From assembly GCF_000812965.1 (NCBI RefSeq), contig NZ_JSYN01000027.1, forward strand, positions 165,757-229,756: a DNA stretch of 64,000 bases, in the 5' to 3' direction. The position numbers were made by a program, and so were the translations under genes. Within the stretch, counting starts at the first letter, position 1, and the number at the start of each line of letters is the position of its first letter. This stretch comes from Pedobacter kyungheensis. Lineage in GTDB: Bacteria > Bacteroidota > Bacteroidia > Sphingobacteriales > Sphingobacteriaceae. Of the stretch, positions 42,458 through 51,890 are shown piece by piece. Under the pieces are notes generated by a model. It saw only the letters and a list, made by a program, of their open reading frames with translations. It had not been told where the DNA came from and did no database searches.

Positions 42458-44947
42458 ATGTTAAAAAACTTACTCTTTTTAACCTGCCTTTTTGTTGCAA
42501 CAAGCGCTTTTGCACAAGATACCCTCAAATTTGAAAAGGCTTTAACGGTAGCCAGCGGGAGCCGCTATGGTCGCGAAGCAGTTTATACCGATTTGCTTGC
42601 CTGGAAAATGGCTAACAATCAATTGCAAACGCCGATAGAAAACGGAGAATTTTCAACCGGTAAGAATGGCGAAAAGGTATTGTGGAAAGCAATTAAGGCT
42701 GATCCTAAAGGACGTTTTAGTGCTTTTTCCAGAAGGGCGTTTCAAACTACCAGCAATCCTTTTCTCAATCCGAGTGGGGTAGATCGTGGTTCTGATTATA
42801 TTTACCTTACTTATACTTCTCCTACGGCGCAAACCGCAATTTTGAATGTAATTGGTGGCAATAGCTTATTTTTTAACGGCATTCCGCATATGGGCGATCC
42901 CTATGCCTCAGGTTATATGAATATCCCCGTTCAGTTAAAGAAAGGTGTGAATGAGCTTTATGTTCGGGGTGCCAGCATTGTACCTATGATTATTTTGAAT
43001 GCTAAAAAACTATTAATCCATACTGATGACGTGACTTCGCCCAGTATTGTTCTGAATGAGACAAATGGCATATTGAAAGGTGCAGTAACCGTAAGCAACT
43101 CCTCATTAAAAGATTATAATGATTTACTTTTTAAAACTACCTTGAATGGTAAGCAACGTGAGGTAGTCGTTGCACGCATTCCGAAATTGAGTATGCGCAA
43201 AGTGATTTTCGAATTCGATGCAAGTGCTGTAGCTACACCCGGCAATTACAATGTCGAATTGCAATTGTTACAAGGCAATAAAAAGGTAGACGAGAAAGTG
43301 ATTGTAATTGAGGCTTTAAATGGTGCATCAACCCATAAACAGACTTTTGTGAGCAATATAGATGGCAGTTTGCAGTATTTCGCCGTAACGCCACAACTCA
43401 AAGGCTGGAAACCCAATTCGGCCTTATTCCTATCGGTGCACGGTGCCGGAGTTGAGGCTATTGGTCAGGCAAAAGCTTATAAATCTAAAGATTGGGGCAC
43501 AGTAGTGGCCGCCACCAACCGCAGGCCACGTGGCTTTAACTGGGAAGATTGGGGCCGTAAAGATGCTTTGGAAGTATTATCACTGGCAAAAAATCAGTTT
43601 AAACCCAATGCGCAACAAATTTACCTAACTGGTCACTCTATGGGTGGGCATGGTACCTGGTTTTTGGGTGCTACTTATCCCGATAAATGGGCTGCTATTG
43701 CACCTGCTGCCGGTTATGCTTCGCTTAAAGATTATGGCTCTGCTGATGGGAAAATTCCTGATAGCAGTCAGAATAGTATAGAGCGCATGTTGTTAAGGGC
43801 GGGGAACCAAAGCGATGTGCCGAAACTGGCGACCAATTATACACCTCTTGGGGTGTATATTTTGCATGGCGATGCTGATAAAGTAGTACCAGTTAGTTAT
43901 GCCCGGCAAATGAAGAAGCTCCTGGCTGGTTTTCATCCTGATTTTAGCTATTACGAATATCCCGGTGGCGAACACTGGTTTGGTGATCAAAGTGTAGACT
44001 GGCCAGCCATTTTCAGCTTTTTTAAATGGCACACCATTCCGGTAGATTCGGCTGTAAACCACATCGATTTCATGACTTCCAGTCCGGGGATTTCGGCTAA
44101 CTACCGCTGGGCTAGCATTGAGCAGCAGGAGCAGCCTTTGCAATATAGCCGCATCATTTTAAACCGCGATAACAAGCAGGCAATGATTACAGGCAAAACT
44201 GAAAACGTAGCGACTTTAAAATTCGCATTAACCAGTTTTAAAGCAAATACAGCAGTTAAAATAACTTTAGATAGCTTAACAGCCATTGATTATACTACAC
44301 GCAGTGCCAATGATACAGTGGTTTTAGCCAAAAGTAATGGAGCCTGGCAGATGCTTACCCAGGTCAATGCAAGGGATAAAAATCCCATACGATCAGGTAC
44401 CTTTAAAGAAGCCTTTAACCATAAAATGGTTTTTGTGGTGGGAACTGGAGGTACAGCCGAAGCAGCGGAGGCCAATTTAAACAAAGCCAAATATGATGCA
44501 GAAAGTTGGTACTACCGCGGAAACGGGGCGGTTGACATCATTACCGATAAAGAATTTTCAGCAGCCAAATATCAGCAACGGAACATCATTTTATATGGCA
44601 ATGCCGGGAATAATGCCGCCTGGAAAATTTTATTAAAAGATTGCCCTATACAGGTTAACAACTCGCAAATTACAGCAGGTCAGCAAAGCTGGAAAGGTAA
44701 CGATCTCGCAGCCTATTACATTTGGCCACAAAAAGATAACCGACTGTTGGTTGGGGTAGTAGCCAGTACTGGTGTTGCCGGTATGAAGGCGGCCTATGCC
44801 AATCAGTATTTTGCAGGTGGTAGTGGTTTTCCTGATTTTATGGTGTTTTCGGCTGATTTACCCAAAGCAGGCAGTAAAGGCATTAAACTGGCAGGTTTCT
44901 ACGATAACAAATGGCAGTTTGACGAGAAAAACACAGCTAAGCCATAA
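42458..44947 (+). CDS. Secreted alpha/beta-hydrolase (prolyl-oligopeptidase/esterase-like)
   Basis: This 829-residue exported protein has a signal peptide ending SAFAQ (residue 20). An N-terminal beta-rich region (about 40-290) is followed by an alpha/beta-hydrolase domain. In it GHSMGGHGTW near 393 carries the nucleophile serine, HGDADKVVP near 471 the aspartate, and GGEHWFG near 508 the histidine. A further region of about 300 residues follows with no recognised family. Similar proteins are annotated as peptidases or as carbohydrate esterases; I cannot separate these. It is monocistronic, followed by truA 71 bases later. Confidence 0.82.
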   Translation: MLKNLLFLTCLFVATSAFAQDTLKFEKALTVASGSRYGREAVYTDLLAWKMANNQLQTPIENGEFSTGKNGEKVLWKAIKADPKGRFSAFSRRAFQTTSNPFLNPSGVDRGSDYIYLTYTSPTAQTAILNVIGGNSLFFNGIPHMGDPYASGYMNIPVQLKKGVNELYVRGASIVPMIILNAKKLLIHTDDVTSPSIVLNETNGILKGAVTVSNSSLKDYNDLLFKTTLNGKQREVVVARIPKLSMRKVIFEFDASAVATPGNYNVELQLLQGNKKVDEKVIVIEALNGASTHKQTFVSNIDGSLQYFAVTPQLKGWKPNSALFLSVHGAGVEAIGQAKAYKSKDWGTVVAATNRRPRGFNWEDWGRKDALEVLSLAKNQFKPNAQQIYLTGHSMGGHGTWFLGATYPDKWAAIAPAAGYASLKDYGSADGKIPDSSQNSIERMLLRAGNQSDVPKLATNYTPLGVYILHGDADKVVPVSYARQMKKLLAGFHPDFSYYEYPGGEHWFGDQSVDWPAIFSFFKWHTIPVDSAVNHIDFMTSSPGISANYRWASIEQQEQPLQYSRIILNRDNKQAMITGKTENVATLKFALTSFKANTAVKITLDSLTAIDYTTRSANDTVVLAKSNGAWQMLTQVNARDKNPIRSGTFKEAFNHKMVFVVGTGGTAEAAEANLNKAKYDAESWYYRGNGAVDIITDKEFSAAKYQQRNIILYGNAGNNAAWKILLKDCPIQVNNSQITAGQQSWKGNDLAAYYIWPQKDNRLLVGVVASTGVAGMKAAYANQYFAGGSGFPDFMVFSADLPKAGSKGIKLAGFYDNKWQFDEKNTAKP

Positions 44948-45003
44948 TTACGCAGTTTATGAATAAATGTAAAGTGCTTACCCGCTAAATAAAAGGAAAA
45001 AAG

Positions 45004-45011
45004 TACTTTTG
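45004..45011 (+). promoter_or_regulatory. Candidate -7 element immediately before truA
   Basis: TACTTTTG matches TAnnTTTG. It ends seven bases before the TTG start codon of truA, so transcription would begin at or next to the start codon. No clear -33 TTTG is seen upstream. Confidence 0.45.
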
Positions 45012-45018
45012 CATCGCT

Positions 45019-45771
45019 TTGAGTAAAAAAAGATATTTCATCCAAATCGCTTATGATGGCAGCCTGTACCATGGCTGGCAGGTGCAACCCAATGCCGTAA
45101 CCGTGCAGGAGTTGTTGGATAAGGCCATGACCACGGTTTTAAGGCAGCCGATCGAAACCCTGGGGTGCGGCCGTACCGATAGCGGTGTGCATGCGAAAGA
45201 TTTTTATGCGCATTTTGATGTTGAAGGAATAGATGAAAACAAAGTTTTAAATGCTTTGGGTGGAATTAATGCCATTTTGCCTTATCAGATTGCTGCAAAG
45301 CGGATTATTCCGGTTCATGAGGAAGCGCATGCACGGTTTGATGCTACAGCAAGGGCTTACAAATACCATGTTCATTTCGAAAAAGATCCGTTTAAATTAA
45401 ACCGGTCCTGGCTGATTAAAGATCACTTAGATGTTCAGGCCATGAACGAAGCAGCAGCATTGCTTTTAAACTATACCGATTTCTCATGTTTCAGCAAATC
45501 GAATACGCAAACCTTTACCAACAATTGTAAAATCGTAAAAGCTGTTTTCGAAGAGGAGGAAGATGGGTTGGTATTTACCATTGAGGCCGACCGTTTTTTA
45601 AGGAATATGGTGCGGGCCATTATGGGTACACTGGTGCAAATTGGTAAAAAAGAAATAGATTTAACGGCATTTAAAGCAGTAATAGAAAGTAAAAACCGCA
45701 GTATGGCCGGGCAATCGGTACCTGCCTGTGGTTTGTATTTAGTGAAGATAGAGTACCCTTACCTGGGTTAA
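45019..45771 (+). CDS. truA: tRNA pseudouridine(38-40) synthase TruA
   Basis: TruA converts uridines 38-40 of tRNA anticodon arms to pseudouridine. The 250-residue protein begins SKKRYFIQIAYDGSLYHGWQ, has the catalytic aspartate in GCGRTDSGVHA (D54), and shows the later RFLRNMVRAIMGTL motif (about 197-210). The start codon is TTG at 45019: no in-frame ATG lies near, and starting here gives the usual distance to the AYDG motif. The gene may be read from a leaderless or near-leaderless transcript. Confidence 0.95.
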   Translation: MSKKRYFIQIAYDGSLYHGWQVQPNAVTVQELLDKAMTTVLRQPIETLGCGRTDSGVHAKDFYAHFDVEGIDENKVLNALGGINAILPYQIAAKRIIPVHEEAHARFDATARAYKYHVHFEKDPFKLNRSWLIKDHLDVQAMNEAAALLLNYTDFSCFSKSNTQTFTNNCKIVKAVFEEEEDGLVFTIEADRFLRNMVRAIMGTLVQIGKKEIDLTAFKAVIESKNRSMAGQSVPACGLYLVKIEYPYLG

Positions 45772-45775
45772 TTGT

Positions 45776-45888
45776 GAAACTGGTTAATCGGTTAATTGCA
45801 ACCTAAGCAATTAACCAATTTAAACAATTAACCAGTTACCCCAAAAGGCAGTTAACCAATTTTAACAATTAAACAGTTAACCACAAAA
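45776..45888. repeat. Degenerate GTTAACCAATT tandem repeat
   Basis: The spacer consists almost wholly of short variants of ATTAACCAATTTAAACA and GGTTAATCGGTTAATTG. Similar stretches are seen upstream of lepB (14415-14475). Confidence 0.7.
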
Positions 45889-47658
45889 ATGGCAGTTACC
45901 GGCGACGTATACAACACAGGATTACTGAAACGTATTTTTAAATATGTAAGGCCTTATCGTGCTGTTTTTGTCTGGTCGGTTATTTTAACCATTCTGCTTG
46001 CGGTAATTTCGCCGGTGCGTCCGTTCCTGATTAAATACACACTCGACCATTATATTTTAGCCGGCAATTATTCGGGCTTGGTGAATATGACCATGCTGAT
46101 GGTTTTTATGTTGATTTTGCAAACCTTGATTCAATATAATCACACACTATTAACCAATACCTTAGGGCAATCTGTAATTAGAGATTTAAGGATAAAAGTT
46201 TTTAACCACATTACCAGTCTTAGGTTAAAGTATTTCGATAAAACGCCCATTGGACAACTCATTACGCGTACCGTTTCCGATCTGGAAACCATTGCCGATA
46301 TTTTTTCGGAAGGCCTGATCTCCATGATTGGCGATAGTTTGCAGGTGGTGGTAATTGTTTGCGTAATGCTGTACACCGACTGGGAGCTGAGTTTAGTTGT
46401 GCTGTTGCCTATTCCGCTATTAATTATGGCTACCCGTAAGTTTCAGCAGGCCATTAAAGTGGCATTTCAGGAAGTGAGGAATGAGGTTTCTAACCTGAAT
46501 ACCTTTTTGCAGGAGCACATTACCGGTGTGCCTATTGTGCAGTATTTTGCCCGCGAGAAACAGGAATACCGTAAATTTTATGCCATTAACAAGCGCTACC
46601 GCGATGCCAATATCCGCAGTAACTGGTACTATTCTATATTTTTTCCGGTTGTAGAACTCATTTCGGCCATGTCTTTGGGTTTGTTGGTGTGGTATGGCGC
46701 AAAAAGTATTCTGGCCAAACCTTTAGATGTTACCCCTGGAACCATTACCCAGTTTATCATGTACCTGGGCATGGTGTTTACGCCAATCCGCCAACTGGCC
46801 GATAAATTTAATACCCTGCAAATGGGAATGGTTGGTGCCGAACGCGTTTTTAAAGTTTTAGATACCGACGAAACCACACCTAACATGGGTACGCAACAAC
46901 CTGCTAAACTCGAAGGAAATATTAAGTTCGAAAAGGTTTGGTTTGCCTACAATGATGATAATTATGTTTTAAAAGACTTATCTTTCGAGGTAAAAACCGG
47001 CGAAACGGTAGCTCTGGTAGGGGCAACTGGTGCGGGTAAATCATCTACAATCAATATCCTGAACCGTTTTTACGAAGTTAAAAAAGGCGAGATCACAGTC
47101 GATGGCATCCGCATTGAAGATTTTGATCTCGATTATCTGCGGAGTAACATTGCTACCGTATTGCAGGATGTTTTCCTCTTTTCAGATACAATTCTGAACA
47201 ACATTACCCTTAATAATCCCGAAATCACATTGGAGCAGGTGGTTAATGCCGCCAAAAAAGTGGGTGCCCACGACTTTATTGAACGTTTACCTGGCGGTTA
47301 CCAGTACAATGTGATGGAAAGGGGAGCTACGCTTTCGGCAGGTCAGGCGCAACTTATTTCTTTTATTCGTGCATTGGTGCATAATCCAGCCATCTTGGTG
47401 CTTGACGAGGCTACCTCATCGGTTGATACCGAAACCGAATTGCTGATTCAGAAAGCCATTGATAACCTGATGGAAGGCCGTACGTCAATCGTAATTGCGC
47501 ACCGTTTATCTACTATTCAGAAAGCCGATCAGATTATAGTGCTCGATAAGGGCGAGATCAAAGAAAAAGGTACGCATCAGCAGTTGCTTAAATTAAACGG
47601 TTACTACAAAAAGCTTTACGATCTGCAGTTTTCTTCAAAAGGGATTGCTAAAGTTTAA
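45889..47658 (+). CDS. ABC exporter, fused membrane and ATPase domains (MsbA-like)
   Basis: This 589-residue half-transporter has six membrane helices (about 20-310) and a C-terminal nucleotide-binding domain. Landmarks are Walker A GATGAGKSS (about 378-386), a signature LSAGQ instead of the usual LSGGQ, Walker B ILVLDEATSSVD, and the IAHRLST switch region. As a homodimer it would export lipids or drugs at the inner membrane. The substrate is not deducible. The gene stands alone after a repeat-filled spacer. Confidence 0.93.
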   Translation: MAVTGDVYNTGLLKRIFKYVRPYRAVFVWSVILTILLAVISPVRPFLIKYTLDHYILAGNYSGLVNMTMLMVFMLILQTLIQYNHTLLTNTLGQSVIRDLRIKVFNHITSLRLKYFDKTPIGQLITRTVSDLETIADIFSEGLISMIGDSLQVVVIVCVMLYTDWELSLVVLLPIPLLIMATRKFQQAIKVAFQEVRNEVSNLNTFLQEHITGVPIVQYFAREKQEYRKFYAINKRYRDANIRSNWYYSIFFPVVELISAMSLGLLVWYGAKSILAKPLDVTPGTITQFIMYLGMVFTPIRQLADKFNTLQMGMVGAERVFKVLDTDETTPNMGTQQPAKLEGNIKFEKVWFAYNDDNYVLKDLSFEVKTGETVALVGATGAGKSSTINILNRFYEVKKGEITVDGIRIEDFDLDYLRSNIATVLQDVFLFSDTILNNITLNNPEITLEQVVNAAKKVGAHDFIERLPGGYQYNVMERGATLSAGQAQLISFIRALVHNPAILVLDEATSSVDTETELLIQKAIDNLMEGRTSIVIAHRLSTIQKADQIIVLDKGEIKEKGTHQQLLKLNGYYKKLYDLQFSSKGIAKV

Positions 47659-47715
47659 ACGCCGTTATTCCCCGTTATTTTCTTAATTTAACAGCTTCTT
47701 AAATCCAGCAAGCAG

Positions 47716-48738
47716 ATGAAGTTGTTCAAAATACTAAGCTTATTTATGATTTTAGCCTTGGCAGTTAATGTTTCGGCGCAGAAAAAATATGTAATGGTTA
47801 TTCATGGCGGTGCCGGTACCATTTTAAAAAAGAACATGAGTGCCGAGAAAGAGGCCGCTTATATTGCTGTTTTAACCCAGGCCTTGCAAGCTGGTTACGC
47901 GGAAATTAAAGCGGGTAAAAGCAGTTTAGATGCGGTAGAGGCTACCATTCATGTGCTCGAAAACGACCCGCATTTTAATGCAGGTAAAGGTGCTGTTTTT
48001 ACCCACGATGGCCGCAATGAACTCGATGCAGCCATTATGGATGGAAAAACCCTGATGGCCGGAGCTGTTGCAGGGGTTACCACCATTAAAAATCCGATTT
48101 CGGCGGCCAGAGCAGTAATGGAAAAATCGGAACATGTAATGCTGGTTGGCGCAGGTGCCGATCTTTTTGCCAAAGAAGTAGGCTTAGAGATTGTAGATCC
48201 GAAGTATTTCTGGACAAAAGAGCGTTGGGAAGGTTTGCAAAAGGCAATTAAAGAAGACTCTACCAAAGCGGTACTCGATCATGGTAGTAAAAAGTCTGAA
48301 CTTTTTGGGGTGAAAAACCTGGATTACAAGTTTGGTACCGTAGGTTGTGTCGCGCTGGATAAAGCAGGTAATTTAGCTGCAGGAACCTCAACTGGCGGTA
48401 TGACCAATAAAAAATACGGGCGTGTTGGCGATGCCCCGATTATTGGTGCCGGCACGTATTGTAACAATGAAACTGCCGGTATATCTTGCACAGGCTGGGG
48501 CGAGTTTTACATTCGTAATGTGGTGGCCAAAACCATTTCCGATTTGATCGAGTACAAAGGATTATCAGTTGCAGAGGCATCGAAAATTGCATTGGATAAA
48601 GTAGGTAAAATGGGGGGTGATGGCGGTTTAATTGCTTTAGATAAACAAGGAAACATAGCCATGCCATTTAATACCGAAGGCATGTACCGCGGTGCTATAA
48701 CTGCCGATGGAAAGATTGAGGTCAGTATTTATAAGTAA
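47716..48738 (+). CDS. Exported isoaspartyl peptidase / plant-type L-asparaginase
   Basis: This Ntn-hydrolase of 340 residues has a signal peptide (ending NVSAQ, about 21), VIHGGAGT (28-35), and the autocleavage site G|T in FGTVGCVAL, giving the nucleophile T208. TSTGGMTNKKYGRVGDAPIIGAG follows with the substrate-binding residues. It would cleave beta-aspartyl peptides and asparagine in the periplasm, releasing aspartate. The symporter gene starts eight bases downstream, which suggests that the product is imported at once. Confidence 0.94.
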   Translation: MKLFKILSLFMILALAVNVSAQKKYVMVIHGGAGTILKKNMSAEKEAAYIAVLTQALQAGYAEIKAGKSSLDAVEATIHVLENDPHFNAGKGAVFTHDGRNELDAAIMDGKTLMAGAVAGVTTIKNPISAARAVMEKSEHVMLVGAGADLFAKEVGLEIVDPKYFWTKERWEGLQKAIKEDSTKAVLDHGSKKSELFGVKNLDYKFGTVGCVALDKAGNLAAGTSTGGMTNKKYGRVGDAPIIGAGTYCNNETAGISCTGWGEFYIRNVVAKTISDLIEYKGLSVAEASKIALDKVGKMGGDGGLIALDKQGNIAMPFNTEGMYRGAITADGKIEVSIYK

Positions 48739-48746
48739 GGCAATCC

Positions 48747-50015
48747 ATGAAAAAAATCTTTTCCAATTTAACCTTTCAGGTTATTGTAGCCATAATTATC
48801 GGCATTAGTGTTGGTGCTTACTTTCCGGGCTTTGCACCTACAGCGAAGCTGATTAGCCAGGGTTTTATCAACCTCATTAGCATGCTAATTGCCCCGATTA
48901 TATTTTTTACCATTGTTTTGGGTATCGCACACATGGGCGATATGAAAAAAGTAGGAAGGGTAGGCGGCAAAGCTTTATTGTATTTCGAAATTGTGAGTAC
49001 AGTGGCCATTGCCATTGGTTTACTGGTAGCCAATTTGTTAAAACCTGGGGCCAATACAGCGGCTAAGGTAGGCGATACCGCTAAAATCGCCGGTTACGCC
49101 GAACAGGCGAAGGATATGAACTGGGCCGAATTTTTCCTCCATATCATTCCACACAATATTATCGCTTCTTTCGCCGAGGGTAATATTTTACAGATTTTGT
49201 TATTTGCCATCCTTTTTGGTTATGGTTTAAATAAATTAGGTGGCGAAGGCACTGTGGTACTCAATGCTTTTGATAAAATATCGAAAGTGCTGTTTAAGAT
49301 CATGAAAGTGATTATGCGTTTGGCACCTATTGGGGCTTTTGGCGGTATGGCCTTTAGCATTGGTACGCATGGTTTGCAAAGCATAATTGGCATGGCCAAG
49401 TTAATGGGATCAGTTTATTTAACTTGTATTCTCTTCATTTTTATCGTGCTGAATGGGATCTGCAGGTATTATAAATTCAGTTTATGGGCTTACCTCAAAT
49501 ACATCCGCCAGGAGATCTTGATTGTTCTGGGAACTTCCTCTTCCGAATCGGCCCTGCCCAGTATGATGCAAAAAATGGAAAGCATTGGCTGCGATAAATC
49601 GGTTGTTGGTTTAGTTATTCCAACTGGTTATTCTTTTAACCTCGATGGAACAGCTATTTATCTGGCTATGGCCGTGATATTCTTGTGTCAGGTTTTTCAT
49701 GTTGATTTAACCCTCGGACAGCAAATTACGATTTTAGGCGTATTGATGGTAACCTCGAAAGGTGCTGCGGGAGTTACCGGAAGTGGTTTTATTGTATTGG
49801 TATCAACCCTTACAGCACTGAAAATTATGCCCATTGAGCACATTTCTATCTTAATAGGTGTAGATCGTTTTATGAGCGAAGCCAGGGCCATCACCAACGT
49901 AATTGGCAACGGCGTGGCTACCATTGTAATTGCTAAAAGTGAAAATCAGTTCGATCAGGAAAAATATTTAAAAGCCATCCAGCCAGCAATGATCGAAAAA
50001 GGAGAGGAGAGCTAG
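48747..50015 (+). CDS. Dicarboxylate/amino acid:cation symporter (DAACS family)
   Basis: This 422-residue inner-membrane symporter of the GltP/DctA family shows the serine-rich GTSSSESALPSMM re-entrant hairpin (about 264-276), the transport motif NLDGTAIYLAM (about 299-309), the second hairpin GAAGVTGSGFIVL (about 338-350), and the substrate-binding DRFMSEARAITNVIGN (about 374-389). It would take up aspartate, glutamate or C4-dicarboxylates with H+ or Na+. It is tightly linked to an aspartate-releasing peptidase. Confidence 0.95.
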   Translation: MKKIFSNLTFQVIVAIIIGISVGAYFPGFAPTAKLISQGFINLISMLIAPIIFFTIVLGIAHMGDMKKVGRVGGKALLYFEIVSTVAIAIGLLVANLLKPGANTAAKVGDTAKIAGYAEQAKDMNWAEFFLHIIPHNIIASFAEGNILQILLFAILFGYGLNKLGGEGTVVLNAFDKISKVLFKIMKVIMRLAPIGAFGGMAFSIGTHGLQSIIGMAKLMGSVYLTCILFIFIVLNGICRYYKFSLWAYLKYIRQEILIVLGTSSSESALPSMMQKMESIGCDKSVVGLVIPTGYSFNLDGTAIYLAMAVIFLCQVFHVDLTLGQQITILGVLMVTSKGAAGVTGSGFIVLVSTLTALKIMPIEHISILIGVDRFMSEARAITNVIGNGVATIVIAKSENQFDQEKYLKAIQPAMIEKGEES

Positions 50016-50031
50016 TTTACTCTAGTCGTCA

Positions 50032-50150
50032 CCCTGATCCGATAGCTATCGGATTTATTTCAGGGTCTCTAATACCTGGAGAGCACTGTTTTATTCTGAG
50101 AGGTGCTGAAACACCTGTCCGACTGGCCAGGCGGGAGTTCAGCAAGACGA
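50032..50150. repeat. Palindromic intergenic repeat
   Basis: An 18-base perfect palindrome ATCCGATAGCTATCGGAT (50037-50054) sits within larger arms CCCTGA and TCAGGG. It is followed by a stretch with GAGGTGCTGAAACACCTGTC that forms another small hairpin. It lies between the symporter and rlmF genes. The inner hairpin may also slow transcription, but no T-run follows. Confidence 0.65.
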
Positions 50151-50215
50151 GTAAAGGGAGTTTGTATCTAACCAATACCTCCCAACTAAAAACTCCGAAC
50201 TCCAAACTAATTAAG

Positions 50216-50223
50216 TATCTTTG
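50216..50223 (+). promoter_or_regulatory. Candidate -7 element for rlmF
   Basis: TATCTTTG matches TAnnTTTG, 45 bases before the start codon of rlmF. A matching -33 TTTG was not found. Confidence 0.4.
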
Positions 50224-50268
50224 CGGCAGAAACAGGCAACACAGCATGTTTAATTAAACCAGATCATA

Positions 50269-51234
50269 TTGGCTCAGGAAGAACAAAATAACCGCAAAGA
50301 GAAAAGCGAGTTACACCCACGCAACAAACACCGTGCGCGTTACAATTTCAAACAACTTACCGCTACTTCAAAAGAATTGAAACGTTTTGTTTTTAAAAAC
50401 GAACACAACGACGATTCTATTGACTTTGCTGATCAAAATGCAGTTAAAGCATTAAATAGGGCTTTGTTGAAACAGTATTACGATGTTTCGCAATGGGATA
50501 TACCAAAAGATTACCTTTGTCCGCCTATTCCGGGCAGGGCCGATTATATTCATTACGTTGCCGATCTTTTAGGCTCGAGCAATAAGGGCAAAAATCCAAC
50601 CGGACCCAATGTAAATGTGCTGGATATTGGTATTGGAGCCAACTGTATTTACCCAATAATTGGTCACCGTGAGTATGGCTGGAGCTTTGTGGGTTCTGAT
50701 ATCGATCCGCTTTCAGTTGAAGCAGCTAAAAGAATCGTAGAGGCCAATAAATCATTACAAGGGGCTATCGAGCCACGTTTGCAAGGTTCTAAAATGGGAA
50801 TTTTCAGAGGAATTGTGGGAAGAAACGAACGTTTTGATGCGGTAGTTTGTAACCCGCCTTTCCATTCTTCATTAAAAGAGGCCGAACAGGGTACCCGTCA
50901 AAAATGGCGAAACCTGGGCGGTGGCGAAAAGGAAGTAAAACACGTACTGAATTTTGGTGGTAACAAGGCAGAGCTTTGGTGCCCCGGAGGTGAGCGTGCT
51001 TTTGTTGAGCAGATGATTATTCAGAGTGCGCAGATTAAAAACCAGGTTTTGTGGTTTACCTCACTCGTTTCTAAAAGTGCCAACCTGAAAAGTATTTATA
51101 ATGCTTTAATTAAGGTAAATGCTTTCGAGGTAAGAACCGTTCAAATGAGCCAGGGACAGAAAATCAGCCGCTTTGTAGCCTGGACTTTCCACGATGAAAG
51201 AGCGCAGGAAGCCTGGGCTAAAGGATGGAAATAA
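50269..51234 (+). CDS. rlmF: 23S rRNA (adenine(1618)-N6)-methyltransferase RlmF
   Basis: This 321-residue SAM-dependent methyltransferase modifies A1618 of 23S rRNA. The SAM-binding LDIGIGANCIYP (118-129) and the catalytic NPPF (195-198) are clear, and the N-terminal ELHPRNKHRARYNF is a family hallmark. The start codon is TTG at 50269; the nearest alternative ATG lies too far inside. Spacers on both sides carry dispersed repeats. Confidence 0.95.
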   Translation: MAQEEQNNRKEKSELHPRNKHRARYNFKQLTATSKELKRFVFKNEHNDDSIDFADQNAVKALNRALLKQYYDVSQWDIPKDYLCPPIPGRADYIHYVADLLGSSNKGKNPTGPNVNVLDIGIGANCIYPIIGHREYGWSFVGSDIDPLSVEAAKRIVEANKSLQGAIEPRLQGSKMGIFRGIVGRNERFDAVVCNPPFHSSLKEAEQGTRQKWRNLGGGEKEVKHVLNFGGNKAELWCPGGERAFVEQMIIQSAQIKNQVLWFTSLVSKSANLKSIYNALIKVNAFEVRTVQMSQGQKISRFVAWTFHDERAQEAWAKGWK

Positions 51235-51300
51235 GTTTGGAGTTAATAGTTGTGAGTTTTTAGTTTACTCGCTGACGTTTCAAAATAGTTTATAATATAA

Positions 51301-51404
51301 GTCGTCATTGCGAGGAGGAACGACGAAGCAATCTTACAACTACCGCTACTAGCGAACGCTTTAAGATTGCTTCGTCGGCTGAAAAGCCTTCTCGCAATGA
51401 CGAC
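51301..51404. repeat. 104-base inverted repeat (GTCGTCATTGCGAG element)
   Basis: The element starts GTCGTCATTGCGAGGAGG and ends with its complement CTTCTCGCAATGACGAC, with inner arms GACGAAGCAATCTTA and TAAGATTGCTTCGTC. A half-copy is present at 60761-60802. It has the look of a mobile palindromic (REP/MITE-like) unit. Confidence 0.8.
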
Positions 51405-51467
51405 TGTTTTATTTTAATCCCGACTCTAGAGCTTGTTAACTGAAAATTGAAAACTGCCAACTGCCTA

Positions 51468-51890
51468 TCACTTCTTCTCATAAGCAATCAAAATAACCAA
51501 ATCGTTACCCGCATTGGGCTCAATACCATGCGAACTGCCCGGACGGGTTAAAATGGCATCGCCGGGTTTAACCGGGAAAACCTTACCATTCATTTTCATT
51601 TTGCCGTTGCCACTAATAACATAATAAATCTCATCTTCTTTTTGCAGGTGGTAACCGATAGAAGAGCCCGGTTTTAATATGCGTTTTCTAAAAATGGTTT
51701 TAAGGTTTTTGGCCTGGGCAAAGAAATTAAAACCTATGGTTTCGCCGCCGCCGTTGTGTGTGCCCGGTTCGGTTTTGGCCACTTCAACATCATTTTGCAA
51801 AATGTATTTACTGGTGTCGGCTGTTTGGGCTTTTGCGGCAATTGAAATAAAGAATGTAAAAAATAATACTGCTAATGCTTTGTTGCTCAT
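51468..51890 (-). CDS. Exported cupin-domain protein
   Basis: This 140-residue protein has a signal peptide (MSNKALAVLFFTFFISIAAKAQ) and a single cupin barrel. The first cupin motif, G-x5-H-x-x-x-E, is seen in GSSIGYHLQKEDEIYYV (about 76-92), and the second in LTRPGSSHGIEP (about 113-124). Metal-binding His and Glu are present. Its catalytic role, if any, is unknown. It is monocistronic and convergent with rlmF. Confidence 0.85.
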   Translation of the reverse strand: MSNKALAVLFFTFFISIAAKAQTADTSKYILQNDVEVAKTEPGTHNGGGETIGFNFFAQAKNLKTIFRKRILKPGSSIGYHLQKEDEIYYVISGNGKMKMNGKVFPVKPGDAILTRPGSSHGIEPNAGNDLVILIAYEKK

